NCBI GenBank assembly: GCA_948099385.1 | Contig: CANUEZ040000067.1 | Coordinates: 22,648,501 to 22,712,500 of the forward strand | Reading direction: 5' to 3' | DNA length: 64,000 nt | Origin: Fasciola hepatica | Taxonomy: Eukaryota > Platyhelminthes > Trematoda > Plagiorchiida > Fasciolidae | In this document: positions 50,957 to 61,361 of the stretch, piece after piece | Numbering within the stretch: the stretch's first letter is position 1 | Layout: the number at the start of each line of letters is the position of its first letter | The notes under the pieces: generated by a model | Told to the model about the DNA's origin: nothing | The model's input: only the letters and a program-made list of their open reading frames with translations | Database searches by the model: none | Translations under genes and position numbers: made by a program

Positions 50957-51241
50957 CATGATATCCATCCTACGGGTATCCGTTTTGTTCAATGTGGTGT
51001 TCTTATTCATGTGTGTTAAATACACGTCGCTGACCCAAGCGCTGTTGTGTAGAACCAAAACCACTGACCGACATTCACCTTGAGATATTTCGGTATTTTT
51101 CAGGATTGCATTTATCACCACTATGTCTCTAAACGGAAAATAAAAGGAAAGAGGTATTCCAGGCTTTAGTTGGAGACGTATAGTTGCGAAATACATGCAT
51201 AAACCAAATGGATCTGTTGCGTCATGCAATAATATGAAATC
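50957..51241 (-). CDS. 95-codon beta-rich exon of the minus-strand gene
   Basis: 285 bases, phase 0 at both ends, between acceptor gcgtaaaacag and donor GTAAGTAAG. It starts DFILLHDATDPFGLCMYF, continues IRLQLKPGIPLSF and GECRSVVLVLHNSAWVSDVY, and ends DTRRMDIM. Alternating hydrophobic residues, two Cys and an NTT site suggest an extracellular beta domain. No family recognised. The left copy has the same length and splice sites. Confidence 0.65.
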
Positions 51242-51368
51242 CTGTTTTACGCAAGACATCAGAAGTGAAATTCGGCAGATACAGGATCAAGTACAATGAA
51301 GTATGAGATGGTGTAAGATGTTAGTGTACACTGTAGAAGTGATACTTTAAAAATCTGTTGTAGTGATT

Positions 51369-51467
51369 TTAAAGAAGGCTACTCCTAATTATCTCAAAAT
51401 GTGCCATCAAGCTCAAAGACACCACTATCGAAATAACAATCGGTGGCGCCGAATTCATATTAAACAT
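51369..51467 (-). other. Small hydrophobic open frame shared by both arms (right copy)
   Basis: 32 codons, same length as 2069-2167, with a hydrophobic core (PPIVISIVVSLSLMAHF) and ending FEIIRSSLL. Several differences from the left copy change the amino acid, but start, length and stop are kept. Confidence 0.25.
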
Positions 51468-52337
51468 GATTGAAGAAGGAGATCGGTCGGAATAGGAAGC
51501 CCATTTCTCTATCAAATAGTTAACATTGTTGGTAGGTTCCCATCTGCTAAAGGGAAGACTGCAGTGTGTGTGGCCATCTATTGGAGGAACTAATGAAACG
51601 AGGTGCTCGTTGAAACATTTGACAGCAATAAAGAGTGTAGCTAATCCATTCCGTTGAGGCGGGGGGCTTGTGAATATTCCACCGAAAAGTGATTTACCAC
51701 TACCTGTGAGACAGAAAAATGATCCAATTTCTCAGTTGTCCAGAGTATGGAATGTTTTGCAGAGTGCATATTACGCGCAGAGTGATCAGAAAAAGTGATC
51801 CTTCAGAGAAGCTAGTTTTCATTAGAACTTCTGTTTATTTCAGTGTTAGGTGGAAGTCAGTTTGATGAAATTTGACTTGCGATAGCATGCGGCGTTGCAC
51901 ATTTTCAATTTCACATTGTGGAACCTTTCTCAAAGAGTGTTATGTCTTAATAAAGGTTTCCCACTGGGAAAAAGCCAGATATAGTAACAATCAGACTTTG
52001 CCATTCAAGATATAAAATATATCCTGAAGACCGCCAGACAGCCGACGAAGAATATATGCGTCTGCATATCATTATTAAACAGTGTTTTTCCAAATACACT
52101 CACGGACGATTTTCAAATGTCCCGAAAAATATCGGTTGCTTGCAAAATATCTTTTTCTTTTAACGTAATAATATACCACAAAATCAAGTCAACTATAAAA
52201 TGCCCTTTCTGCTCAATCTCAAACCCAAGGAAAATGAAAGAAAGATTATTTACACGAAAATGCTGTACATTTTCATATGGTGCATCCAGGAGCGGACGTT
52301 CTCTGGAAATCACCGAAAAGTTTCCAGTGCAGCTTAC

Positions 52338-52563
52338 CCTGGGTACACATCCAGAGTATTGGTCTGCATCACAAGATGGAGTTCGGTGATCGGTCGTTGC
52401 TCTTTCAAAATGCCAACTGATAATGTCTCATTCATTTGGTTTCCTTCGAAACTGCCCTCTATTTGTATATCAACGCTCGAGTTTGTGTGAACTTCTGCAC
52501 AATGTGTAAGCCTCACTTCGATCTCCACAATAATCTCCAGTAACGACTGAACTCTTTTTTCAC
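52338..52563 (-). CDS. First duplicated exon of the minus-strand gene
   Basis: 226 bases, phase 1 to 2, between acceptor cttcttctctag and donor GTAAGC. It reads GEKRVQSLLEIIVEIEVRLT, then CAEVHTNSSVDIQIEGSFEG and LKEQRPITELHLVMQTNTLD. It has N-glycosylation sites NSS and NET and looks like a beta domain. The phase-2 end does not match the phase-0 start of the exon at 51241, so a small exon between them is expected. The left copy is frameshifted with a dead donor. Confidence 0.6.
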
Positions 52564-53004
52564 CTAGAGAAGAAGAAAACAGGTAAGAAAATTGGTGGGA
52601 GCTTTATTTTTAGCAATATGATGAAGCTTCATCGAGAAATGAAATTGCTCGGTTCACATGATAGCCTAAGATTTGCTCATGTGTTCAGCCAAGGCAGATC
52701 ACGATAATACAGTCAGCATATTTTTATGCGTTGCTAGCTACTGTGGTGCAATTTATTTGCTAGATTCATGCAGGCTCTGAGTCATCGATAAGACAGTGTA
52801 CTGCAATTTTTCTGATGGTGATAGTCAACCGTTTATCTTGTGTCCATCAACGTTAAACTCATCCTATACATTAGGTCCTCTCAAACTGTCGGTACGTTTT
52901 TCCTGTTATTCCAATATTTCGAACAATTCCGATGTTTGGATACCAGAAAGAATGCTTTTCTGAGAGCTACAGAAGTCCAACTGAAGTTCATCTTCAATTT
53001 ACAA

Positions 53005-53428
53005 GTTTAGAATTTTAAGGAAGCACTATGCCCGCCCTCTTGTCAGGTCTCGTTACAATCACTTATTTATTCTTTTGTAACTCTCTTAGCTTTTCAGTAT
53101 GACTTACTGTCAATAAGCCTTTCACTGTTGGTTTGGCTCCATCGTACTGGCTGTCGGGATTCGCCTCCACAGCCCCCTTTATGTGCTCAGGAAAAATTTG
53201 TGCTTGCACTCAGTCTACCCTGGCCTACCCACCACCCAACGTCAATTCCAAGAACATCTGAAAGCTTACATGTTGAGAACGTATTAGTCCACTCAAACCT
53301 GGTCTCCGGATAATCCTGTACCACACTAGGTGTGAACAATGATCCCTGACACGATTTTTGCTGACCATATCCCTTATGCATCTAGTCCTATATATTGTGT
53401 TGCATTGGCATGATTAAGAATCACTGAA
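53005..53428. other. No gene recognised
   Basis: Right-arm sequence with no left-arm match, upstream of the Penelope-like frame. May belong to that element. Confidence 0.4.
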
Positions 53429-53429
53429 A

Positions 53430-54369
53430 ACGATTTTTTTTGCCAACCTGTGTTTTCCAAAAGTGCACTGGGGGATTTTTCGGACATTTGAAACAGGCCA
53501 ACGACCTCGTGGTATTAGGGGAATTTGATAAGTATATTAAGTTCTTTACCAAACTGGCCATGGCGAGAACTCACGTTCAGTTTCTTGATGACTGTATCCA
53601 TCTATCAGTTTTTCAGAAACAGTACGAAACTATGTTGAGACGGAATCGGATTTATATAGCATGTGTGTCGCTTCGGCGTCAAGCTCTCAATGAGCGTGAC
53701 ACTGTATCTGGCCACATCGTGAATTTAGAACAGACTTGTGGGTCATCTTTTCGCGTACTTTATAAGTTAACACTAACCGAAAGAAAAAAATTCACCGAAT
53801 ATGTCCAATCAATCGTGCACAAACAAGTGTATGAAAAAAGAAACACACTGATAGAACGCATTGAAAGATCAAAACCTGTTGCTGAGTTTCCATCAAATCC
53901 TGAAAGATGTGTACACAACCTATCCAACATCGAGCTGGACAAATTTCTGATAGAAGTATTTTCCTTGAGACCTAAGTTTTGCTGTCCAACGAACAAGATC
54001 AAACAGCTGGATACCGAAGTGGAAACTGAGAATCTCTACGCCCAGTTGGGTGACCTACTTCCATCATCGCAAACCGAACTAGAAAATCGCAAACCTACCC
54101 TGGTGAATATAAGTAATCAGTACAGTTGGGCCAAATCAACAGTGAGAGGCTTACCGACAATAGATCATATTGAAAACCCAAGAGAGTTACAAAATAATAA
54201 AGAAGTGATTATAACAAAACCTGAAAACGGGGTGGGTATGGTGCTTCCTAAAAAGTCGGACTATGTTGAAAAGATGGAGGCCATACTTAACGATGGTTCC
54301 AAATTCGTTAAGACGGAAACTGAGAAAGACAGAACTAGACAAATAGTGAAGTCCCTGGCTAGCAGTTAA
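53430..54369 (+). mobile_element. Penelope-like element, N-terminal part of the RT protein
   Basis: The longest open frame in the window, about 309 codons, open upstream with no ATG at the start. It reads ARTHVQFLDDCIHLSVFQKQ, VHNLSNIELDKFLIEVFSLR and PKFCCPTNKIKQLD, then EVIITKPENGVGMVLPKKSD and YVEKMEAILNDGSKF. This is the order found before the RT core in Penelope-like elements (an HxxFLxxC region, HNLSxxEL, and an ADKGxGVVV-like loop). It ends in a stop before the RT core. It lies antisense in the probable intron of the minus-strand gene. Lack of frameshifts suggests it is young relative to the other elements. Confidence 0.75.
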
Positions 54370-54399
54370 CGACATCTCAAACAAATGGTATAGAACTAC

Positions 54400-54975
54400 C
54401 AAGCTTGTTCCACTGATACATTTAGTTCTATTTTACGGGAAACAGCACATTGCCATATCCATTTGCGCCAATACCTTGATCGCAAAATAATACTCTCTCT
54501 TCCTCTTCTGAAAAAATATTTTCCCTGTGAATTTGATTGAGTGGGACCTGATTCATGATTGACATAGAAATTTCTTTCGTTTAGTACCTATAGGCTTTCA
54601 TTTTCTGCAATAGTCTTGAACCATTGGTTTACCAACTTGCCAAAACAATGTCTACTGACGTTTAAGTAGCAAATAACTCGGTCTCAAATACGCCAAACCG
54701 TCTAACCATTTCAGATCAAAAAAGGGCTGCAATATACCTATGGTTCTTCCAAACAGGCCCAACAGAATTTGTGTTCACAAAGAGGTTGCAGCAAATACGC
54801 TAGTCGATGGGTTGCTTGATGATTGGATGAAGCACACATATTTTCCGAATGAGATTTCACCGAAAACGTAATGACGGCAAAAGGTTTCCGGCATGGCATT
54901 GCTCGCACTTGTCATAATGGTTTGATCTATAAGCGTTGCTAGACAGATACTGATTGGAATTATATTGTTTTCATT
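54400..54975 (+). mobile_element. Probable 3' part of the Penelope-like element
   Basis: Broken frames include RQYLDRKIILSLPLLKKYF. By position and faint likeness these could be the stretch before a GIY-YIG endonuclease. The RT core that should separate this from the upstream frame is missing, so the element seems internally deleted. It is homologous, inverted, to bases 1-570. Family assignment is weaker than for the upstream frame. Confidence 0.4.
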
Positions 54976-55760
54976 GACTATTTTGCTTTGGATTTATTGG
55001 GAGGTCGTCTTTTGAACTGATTCAGCACGGTCTCGTCGTGTCCAGGATTCTGTGTCCGGATCAGTCGATGGGAAATTCTCCCTCTTCTTGTGGAACAAAT
55101 ATTGCTCCTCCTCTTCTCTTTTTTATTTGATTTATGAGATCCTAACATTCTGTCCAAAAGAAAATTAAAGAATAACTCGCAACCACTCTCGTTTTTCTCG
55201 AATCACCAAACAGAAAACTAGTGAAGCAATATTTACGATTTTTGGAACAGTTCACGAATGACCGATACAACACGTTGATTAGCAAAATAAATATTGTTGC
55301 AATAACACTCAGAAATCAATAAAAGGTTAGTCACTGACTTTTAGTCACCAGAGGTCACCTTAGCCCAATTGCTTTCTATTCATGTGAACCCATTTTTACC
55401 GTTTACACAAGCCACTCGACTACATCATGTTCCTCGTCTCCGAGGAGTTCGGACAGAGTATTATGTCTGTGAGCCGCTCCCATACGCCTCTCGTATATTA
55501 TTTGCGCGCCAGTTATGCATTTCATTATTTCGCATCATTTATCAGTGGAAGTCAGTCAATCCTCAGTGATTTATAACCGTGCATTAGATAATTACTTTGA
55601 TCGGTGTAGTTATTCAATAATTTTCACCTAACTTCGGCCTCAGAAGCAAAAAGCTTTGTGACGAACTGTAATCACACTTATCTTTTCAATCTTTCATTTA
55701 CCACGAAATTTGTTTTGTGACTTTGAGCAAGACATTTTGATGAACAGGTTTATGTTTCAC

Positions 55761-55854
55761 TTATTCTCAATTGTATCATTTTCAGTGGCATCATTCAACT
55801 CGTGTCTTGATACAAAACTGATAATCAACCCCGAAGTGTTGAAGTCGGTCGCTT
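55761..55854 (-). CDS. Exon 8 of the cadherin-like gene
   Basis: Starts after acceptor gggagtttag in phase 1, matching exon 7. It reads EATDFNTSGLIISFVSRHEL then NDATENDTIENK. It either uses the weak donor GTGAAA (phase 2) and continues, or ends at TGA (55758-55760). In the second case the cadherin-like gene stops here and the discoidin/lectin exons belong to another gene. Confidence 0.5.
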
Positions 55855-56162
55855 CTAAACTCCCATATCAAACAACAAGTCCCTCAATTGTTGCACCATC
55901 TGTTTTCCATGACAATTTATGGTTTTTCTTTTTTTACACAAACTTCTTCTACGCGAGCAGTAATTGGGAATATTCTTGCATAAAAAAAACTTTTTTTTTT
56001 GGTTTTTTGCACTTAGTACACATCTGATAAATTTTATGTGCTGGGGAATTCAACTGGAACAAATTTTAGACGACATTGCAAAACCACTTCATATCCCGTC
56101 TTCTTTATGTGTTCTAGACGAAAAAGGGCACTTCGTTCATTGGAGATGTGCGTTTTCCTCAC

Positions 56163-56448
56163 CTGCAGGTGTGATTTCCATAAAATTGATCTTAAATCTA
56201 TTTTGCTGGATTGTGTTGAATTCAGTAAAGTTCTGCACACTTGCTTTGAAATTCACAAACATCCCGTGTGTAAGGCGGATAACCTTCAGCGTGCACTGAG
56301 GTTTATCAGAGCTCAGGGATTTTGGGCACGTCACCGAAAGGGAAGAATCATGTATTGTCGTCATCGAAGGAATGAAAATCTTGATTGTTGTTGACTCGGG
56401 TTTGTTCATACGAAGATTTCCGGTAAAATTGGTCACGGACATATGTAG
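56163..56448 (-). CDS. Exon 7 of the cadherin-like gene
   Basis: 286 bases, phase 0 to 1, between acceptor cattttccccttcag and donor GTGAGG. It reads LHMSVTNFTGNLRMNKPEST, SSLSVTCPKSLSSDKPQCTL, HGMFVNFKASVQNFTEF and FKINFMEITPA. It carries two Cys, N-glycosylation sites (NFT twice) and a beta-strand pattern, so probably an extracellular beta domain. Long frames on the opposite strand here are shadows. Confidence 0.65.
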
Positions 56449-56655
56449 CTGAAGGGGAAAATGATGAATATTTATCAATCTGATCAGTTGAAATAATTGT
56501 GTTTAAAATTTCTCGAAGAAACGTTTGGTTTTCCTGATGTACACTGTAAGAATATGATATTTTGGGAAGGAAATCAAAACGTTCATGTTTTAATTTCGTT
56601 CAGCTTGAGAAGAGCACCAATCGGTTAGTGTCATAAGTATATTGGAGTGGCTTAC

Positions 56656-56901
56656 ATACACGGACATTTTTTTTTCTAAATTTTGGTCATACTTAGACAA
56701 ACCGGCTGGTCTCATTTGGTTTGATACCCATAAATCATAAGAAACTTCATTGCTGTTTGGGTACGTTCGAGTCTGTGAATGCACACATTTGGCTCGGTTC
56801 ACGAGTGTCAAACTTGGTTTTAAGTACGTAGAACAGGCATCGATATCAGTTTTGTCAAAATTGCAGACTCTGGTCCACATATTACGAATGTGTTGCCATA
56901 T
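56656..56901 (-). CDS. Exon 6 of the cadherin-like gene
   Basis: 246 bases, phase 0 at both ends, between acceptor gacgttcag and donor GTAAGC. It reads IWQHIRNMWTRVCNFDKTDI, then DACSTYLKPSLTLVNRAKCV and SYDLWVSNQMRPAGLSKYDQ. Three Cys suggest a disulphide-bonded extracellular module. No family recognised. Confidence 0.65.
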
Positions 56902-57701
56902 CTGAACGTCAAATTAACAAACCCGCGTTGCACTGTATTTGCATGTTCGTCTGCATTTGGGTGCAACAAATAAATTCATTCTCAATAACTTTAAACTTAA
57001 TGGCAATAGATTAAAAAGAGAGAGAGATTTAGTTGCCCCAGTTTCTGTAAAAAAAAATATCCCCGAAGGACTGTTTACGTGAAAGCCAGTTAGCAAATTG
57101 AGTTTAAACTAGAAAGAGGGGAAGGGCTTCTATTTTGTTTAATCAGCGAAAGTGGATGTACGTGGATGACGGCTGAGCGTATATGCAACAGGTTGGGTTG
57201 ATAATTTATCGCAAAATATCGTGCCTACAGGAGAGAAAGTTAAAAAATAAATTAGGAGGATTTGAGATCAAATAGTCTAAAATAATAATGGTACCAGAGA
57301 CAGATAGTGTAGCAAGTGGTCGTCGATGAGTTAAAGATTTTGGAGTGGGATAAAACAGGGGCTCAGTGACGGGTTTCTACTTTGCATCCAAATTTGTTAA
57401 AGAAGTCGTATACTTGCGTCCCGTCCATTTCATTCATCGGTTGACAACGTTTTCCGTGTGCGAAATAAATAACTTGATTGGCGTGGAAGACCAGAAATAA
57501 ACTCATGACTTATTGACACCGTAAAAATGCGGTTCACTAGTTGCAAAAATGAGAACACCTAAAGCAGCCGAATTGTGTCGAGATCTACCGTAAACTAATA
57601 TACAAGATATTCTCTGTTAGTGCAACACAGTTTCTGAAGCAAATGGTCCACAACGGTGAGTCACAATACTATTTGGGAATTGTTGTGTGTGTATCACTTA
57701 C

Positions 57702-57863
57702 ACCTTGTACGTCACGCTTCTGTCGGACAGATCCATCATCGTCTGCAGACGTATTGTACCATAGTCGAGAAGTCTCAATTGTAGTTTTTCCCGTAGATAT
57801 TGTGCATTGTAAAGAAGAGCGTGTTTGTTTGCCCGCTGTAGTCACGTTGATCAAAATAGCAAT
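57702..57863 (-). CDS. Exon 5 of the cadherin-like gene
   Basis: 162 bases, phase 0 at both ends, between acceptor tttttctag and donor GTAAGT. It reads IAILINVTTAGKQTRSSLQC, then TETSRLW-like text and DDDGSVRQKRDVQG. The RQKR string is a possible furin-type cleavage site, which would suit a secreted or surface protein; that is inference. Confidence 0.65.
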
Positions 57864-57938
57864 CTAGAAAAAAATTGGGAATTAAATTGAAAAGCATACT
57901 ATCTTCTATCGACGGGACATCTTTAAAGGTAGTGGTAC

Positions 57939-58035
57939 ATGAGTGAAAATACAACTTCGATACAACAAGACCCCGAATCAGTTGAAAGCACGGAATTTTT
58001 GGGGGAAGATTTGTCCCACACAGATCCCATCCACG
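57939..58035 (+). CDS. Candidate antisense gene, exon 1
   Basis: ATG at 57939 opens MSENTTSIQQDPESVEST, then FLGEDLSHTDPIH, before a weak donor GTTTGT at 58036, phase 1. It joins the exon at 58477 in phase. It lies on the opposite strand in the intron between exons 5 and 4 of the cadherin-like gene. Highly polar, no signal peptide, no family recognised. It could be chance. Confidence 0.3.
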
Positions 58036-58352
58036 GTTTGTGCTGGCGTGAAAAGAAGCAGTTCACGTAGAAAACGCATTCATTTTCGTTGTGAATTCAG
58101 ATCCAATAGCGTAAAGACACTTCTTATCACACCAAAATACACAAAGTAGGAAATAAAGAGCAAGTTGTCTCATTCTGAACAATTGTTCTAGCAGGCAAGT
58201 TCATAAGTGGAATAAGGAAGCATCATTGTTTTAAACAATGACGCGTGCTCTTTATGAACCGCATCTTCGTCCTATTAAACAACGATGTAAATAGGTACCA
58301 AGAGAATTATATTCCCCACGTAAAATGGTAACACTAATTTTCGGTAACTCAC

Positions 58353-58428
58353 CCAACTACTTTGTCCGCCGGCCGCACATAAATCTTCCAAATATACTTC
58401 CAGTTGATCACGGGTTTTCGCGACCAGC
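58353..58428 (-). CDS. Exon 4 of the cadherin-like gene
   Basis: 76 bases, phase 2 to 0, between acceptor cctattttcag and donor GTGAGT. It reads LVAKTRDQLEVYLEDL then CAAGGQSSW. The split codon with exon 3 gives Met. Short, but both splice sites and both phases agree with its neighbours. Confidence 0.6.
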
Positions 58429-58476
58429 CTGAAAATAGGAGATTATGCCCGTATTTGATTTGACGTTTATTTATAG

Positions 58477-58595
58477 GTAATGAATGGATTGCTGCTAACA
58501 TGAATATTTTACAAGCTTTGGCGAATAAATTGAAACTGAATCGGTGTTACATTCGCGTGTCACAAATGGAAATGCAGGGCAACCTGTTCGACAAG
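58477..58595 (+). CDS. Candidate antisense gene, exon 2
   Basis: 119 bases, phase 1 to 0, between acceptor atttatag and donor GTTAGT. It reads NEWIAANMNILQALANKLKL then NRCYIRVSQMEMQGNLFDK, which looks coding. There is a faint likeness to the S6-like module of dystroglycan; I do not rely on it. A rival 37-base minus-strand exon in phase with exons 3 and 4 is also possible here. Confidence 0.35.
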
Positions 58596-58997
58596 GTTAG
58601 TATCTTTATGATATTCCTTGTTGAAACCCTTATTTTCCATTGAGCAAATTTAAAAATAAAATAGTTGATTGAGAAGCCCCAAAATCTACTGATGTATGGA
58701 TAAACAATTCTGGTCCGGAAATGCTCATATTTGCATTCCGAGTTTTACTGACATTTGTGAAATTTAAAGGAGACCAAAATCGACTATTGCTTTGGAGTAA
58801 AACTTACCGTTTACCATTACTCAACCGAAGTTGTTGGATCGGTGTAAATGTGGCACCGGAATATTCCACGAAATCCCCTCTAACACACAGAATCAAGGAA
58901 CAGTATTCCTAACCCAAGACGTGATAATTTTTCATCCTTCTGTTTCACAGTATCCACGAGCAATCTCAACGAGTATTTTGGTTTTTGCTCTAACGAG

Positions 58998-58998
58998 C

Positions 58999-59050
<52 letters not shown>
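58998..59050. repeat. (TA)n microsatellite
   Basis: About 52 bases, in the intron between exons 4 and 3 of the cadherin-like gene. Confidence 0.95.
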
Positions 59051-59052
<2 letters not shown>

Positions 59053-59498
59053 CAAGATACTGAACAAGATAATTTAATTAACTTATTGCTGAACAAAGGG
59101 AGATATAATCAGTCACTGTAGATGGGAAAGCATGTAAAGTGCTTGAGCATATTTGGAATGCCTCTGTGAATTTCCTGAATTTCAACCTGCTCTCGTGAAC
59201 ATTACTGTGTCATCTTACTCTGGGGAAAAATACCAAGCGCAAGTTGATTTAACTGTCTCGACTCCATTCAGGCCATACAAAGAGCTAATCGTTGTCCAAT
59301 TACTCCAGTGAGTATGAGCAAGTTCTATGCGACAGGAAAAAGTCATGGAATACATGGCACTCGATGGTGTTAATAAAGTTGCTTCGTGCCACATCTAACC
59401 CCTGGTTAAAACACACATGAATCTTATTACTTCTTTCGGGTATAAGTTGAAAATACGACCGAAATAAGGTAATATCTATCCATTTATTTTCCACTTAC

Positions 59499-59731
59499 AT
59501 TTTTCTGCTCACATCAGTCGGACACTCCATACCAGATCCGATTTCTCCCAGATCTGCGTCCTCCAGCCGGATACCTTCTTCAGCAACACAAACCAACCGT
59601 GTCTGTGTAAGGCATCCAAAAGTTTGCAGGTGCACACGATATGTGAGCTGAAGAGATTGAAAAATACTTTGTTCGTTTGTCGTCTCCCCTTCTGAATAGA
59701 TTTCCGCCGCTCGTAGGTCAAAGTGACAAAG
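59499..59731 (-). CDS. Exon 3 of the cadherin-like gene
   Basis: 233 bases, phase 0 to 2, between acceptor atttcctag and donor GTAAGT. It reads LCHFDLRAAEIYSEGETTNE, then LTYRVHLQTFGCLTQTRLVC and DLGEIGSGMECPTDVSRK. Four Cys in 78 residues. There is no DxNDNxP linker, so a second classical cadherin repeat does not follow the first. Fold not recognised. Confidence 0.65.
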
Positions 59732-60727
59732 CTAGGAAATTGGTAAATTGATGATTTGAAGCAAATAAGAAACAAAAAACAGGCTGATATGATCGAAAAA
59801 TAAGGTGGGAAGGAATTTCGCGGAAATATTCAAAAGAAGTAGTAATCGTTTTATTCCTGACGTCACACTAGAATTCCTCCCGTAAAAATTCCAACAACTC
59901 AGTAATCTAAGATATCGACTTTGTTAGGATTTGCTGTGACGTTTGAACTCATGATCACCAAGAGTACAGCAACTGGCTATTCCTTCATGTACTTGTTTCA
60001 AGCTTCCTTCTTTATTCATGAAGAAGATGTACATCAAGAATAGTGTGATAAAATTATAAGGTTAGCTGTTCTAAAGAAACACTGATCTCCGTTAGCTTGG
60101 AGTTGCCCCTGAATGATATCATATGTGATCATGCTGATCAATCTTCAAATAAGTGTTAAAGTACACTCAGTTTTATAAGCTTTCAAGGGGACTTTATGAA
60201 GACGTCATTTGGACGTGGACGTTATGTAATCTGGATTTTGATACAATAGTCCTGAATTTGGTATAGTGTGACCCAATCTGACCAACACTCACCATCTCAG
60301 ATCTTACCGACCAGTCTTTTCTGCCAAACGTATCTTTCACAACCGCACAAATAACTGAAGCCAGTCAAGAATTAGTACAAAATGAAGCGGAATGTTGAGT
60401 TTATATATCTGAATTTGTACTGTTCATTGAGAAAAATACCAAAAAATAAACATAACGAAAAGTCTGTCGGCTCATGATGATATGAGCTCCTCTGGTGAGT
60501 GTGGCGGCACTTGCAGCTTTTTTCTCCAGTTAGTCATGGAAACCATTAACCACTTATAAATTGGAAGATTCGTCGACTTATCCGGTTGGCTTCATAGTTC
60601 GTGAAATAAGGTTAGCTTTTTACTTACTGGTGATGTAGACTGATTGACTCACCTCCAACGGGCTCATCATGTTCATGTGAGACAATTTGCGTACTGAGTC
60701 CCACACGTGTGAGCCAATATAGCATAC

Positions 60728-61026
60728 CACATGAACGCGAACTACTGCATGTGCATCAGATTGATTAGAACCTGACTGGAGTGTCGCATGAACGGTCACA
60801 GAAAGCGAAATGGGAGGCAATGTGGGATCCAATATTATTTCTCCAGTTCTTGAATCAATCGAGATTTTATCAAAACCGATAGAATCATCCCCAATCCAGA
60901 ACCGTACATCACCCGAAGACTCCAAGTCATCTAACTGTAGACGGATGACGGACAGTCGACGTGTCTTCGTTGCTCGATTCAGTGTAACGTGATAAACTGA
61001 TTCGGTGAAGACAATTGCCTGAACAA
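60728..61026 (-). CDS. Exon 2: cadherin-like domain
   Basis: 299 bases, phase 1 to 0, between acceptor cccatacctacag and donor GTATGC. It encodes the end of the signal peptide (VVQA) and one cadherin-like repeat: IVFTESVYHVTLNRATKT, RLSVIRLQLDDLESSG, IGFDKISIDSRTGEIIL, LSVTVHATLQSGSNQSDAHA then VVRVHV. The IDxxTGxI string, the closing VxVHV strand and the length of about 95 residues fit the family. Cadherin repeats normally mediate calcium-dependent adhesion in tandem; the lack of a repeat partner and of the usual DRE and DxNDN sites argues for a single adhesion-like module with altered calcium binding. Confidence 0.8.
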
Positions 61027-61361
61027 CTGTAGGTATGGGAGGAAATATTCACGCATGACAAACTTAAAGGACGAAGAAATCAGTTTAAAATCAGTTTAGT
61101 CTAATGGGATAGAAAGGTGACTGAATGGCATATGAACAGAGGATAATAACTGTGATTCACATACTATACTGCTGAAATGGACTCACAAGCTTTGTATAGA
61201 CCTGACAGTGCTATTTCAATAAGACTACTTATGAATTAAGGTTATGAAAAGTTGAGTAATAGCACATTTAGTGAGAAGAATCAGAGATTATGAATATGAA
61301 CCATGCAATATTGCACTTGATTGTAGAGTAAGACGTTGTATTGCAGCAAAAACGTACATAC

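Larger units (their letters stand above)
46335..54975 (-). repeat. Right arm of the large inverted duplication
   Basis: Inverted counterpart of bases 1-6785. It carries the better-preserved version of the duplicated gene segment, with working splice donors where the left arm has lost them. Homology stops at about 46335, just below the donor of the exon at 46344-46512; the two lectin exons below it are not in the left arm. At the other end homology continues to at least 54975, where the left arm leaves the window. About 1.4 kb (53005-54395), mostly the Penelope-like frame, has no left-arm match. Confidence 0.9.

Noticed and set aside
55710..56394. Plus-strand frames with a signal-peptide-like start (MNRFMFHLFSIVSF) and a Cys-rich continuation
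   Set aside because: They lie opposite minus-strand exons 55761-55854 and 56163-56448, which have better splice sites and phases matching a longer chain. No phase-correct plus-strand join could be made.
58477..58595. Dystroglycan S6-like module
   Set aside because: Similarity is limited to a short string ending LFD; the strand is opposite to the cadherin-like exons, so the usual domain order is not possible.
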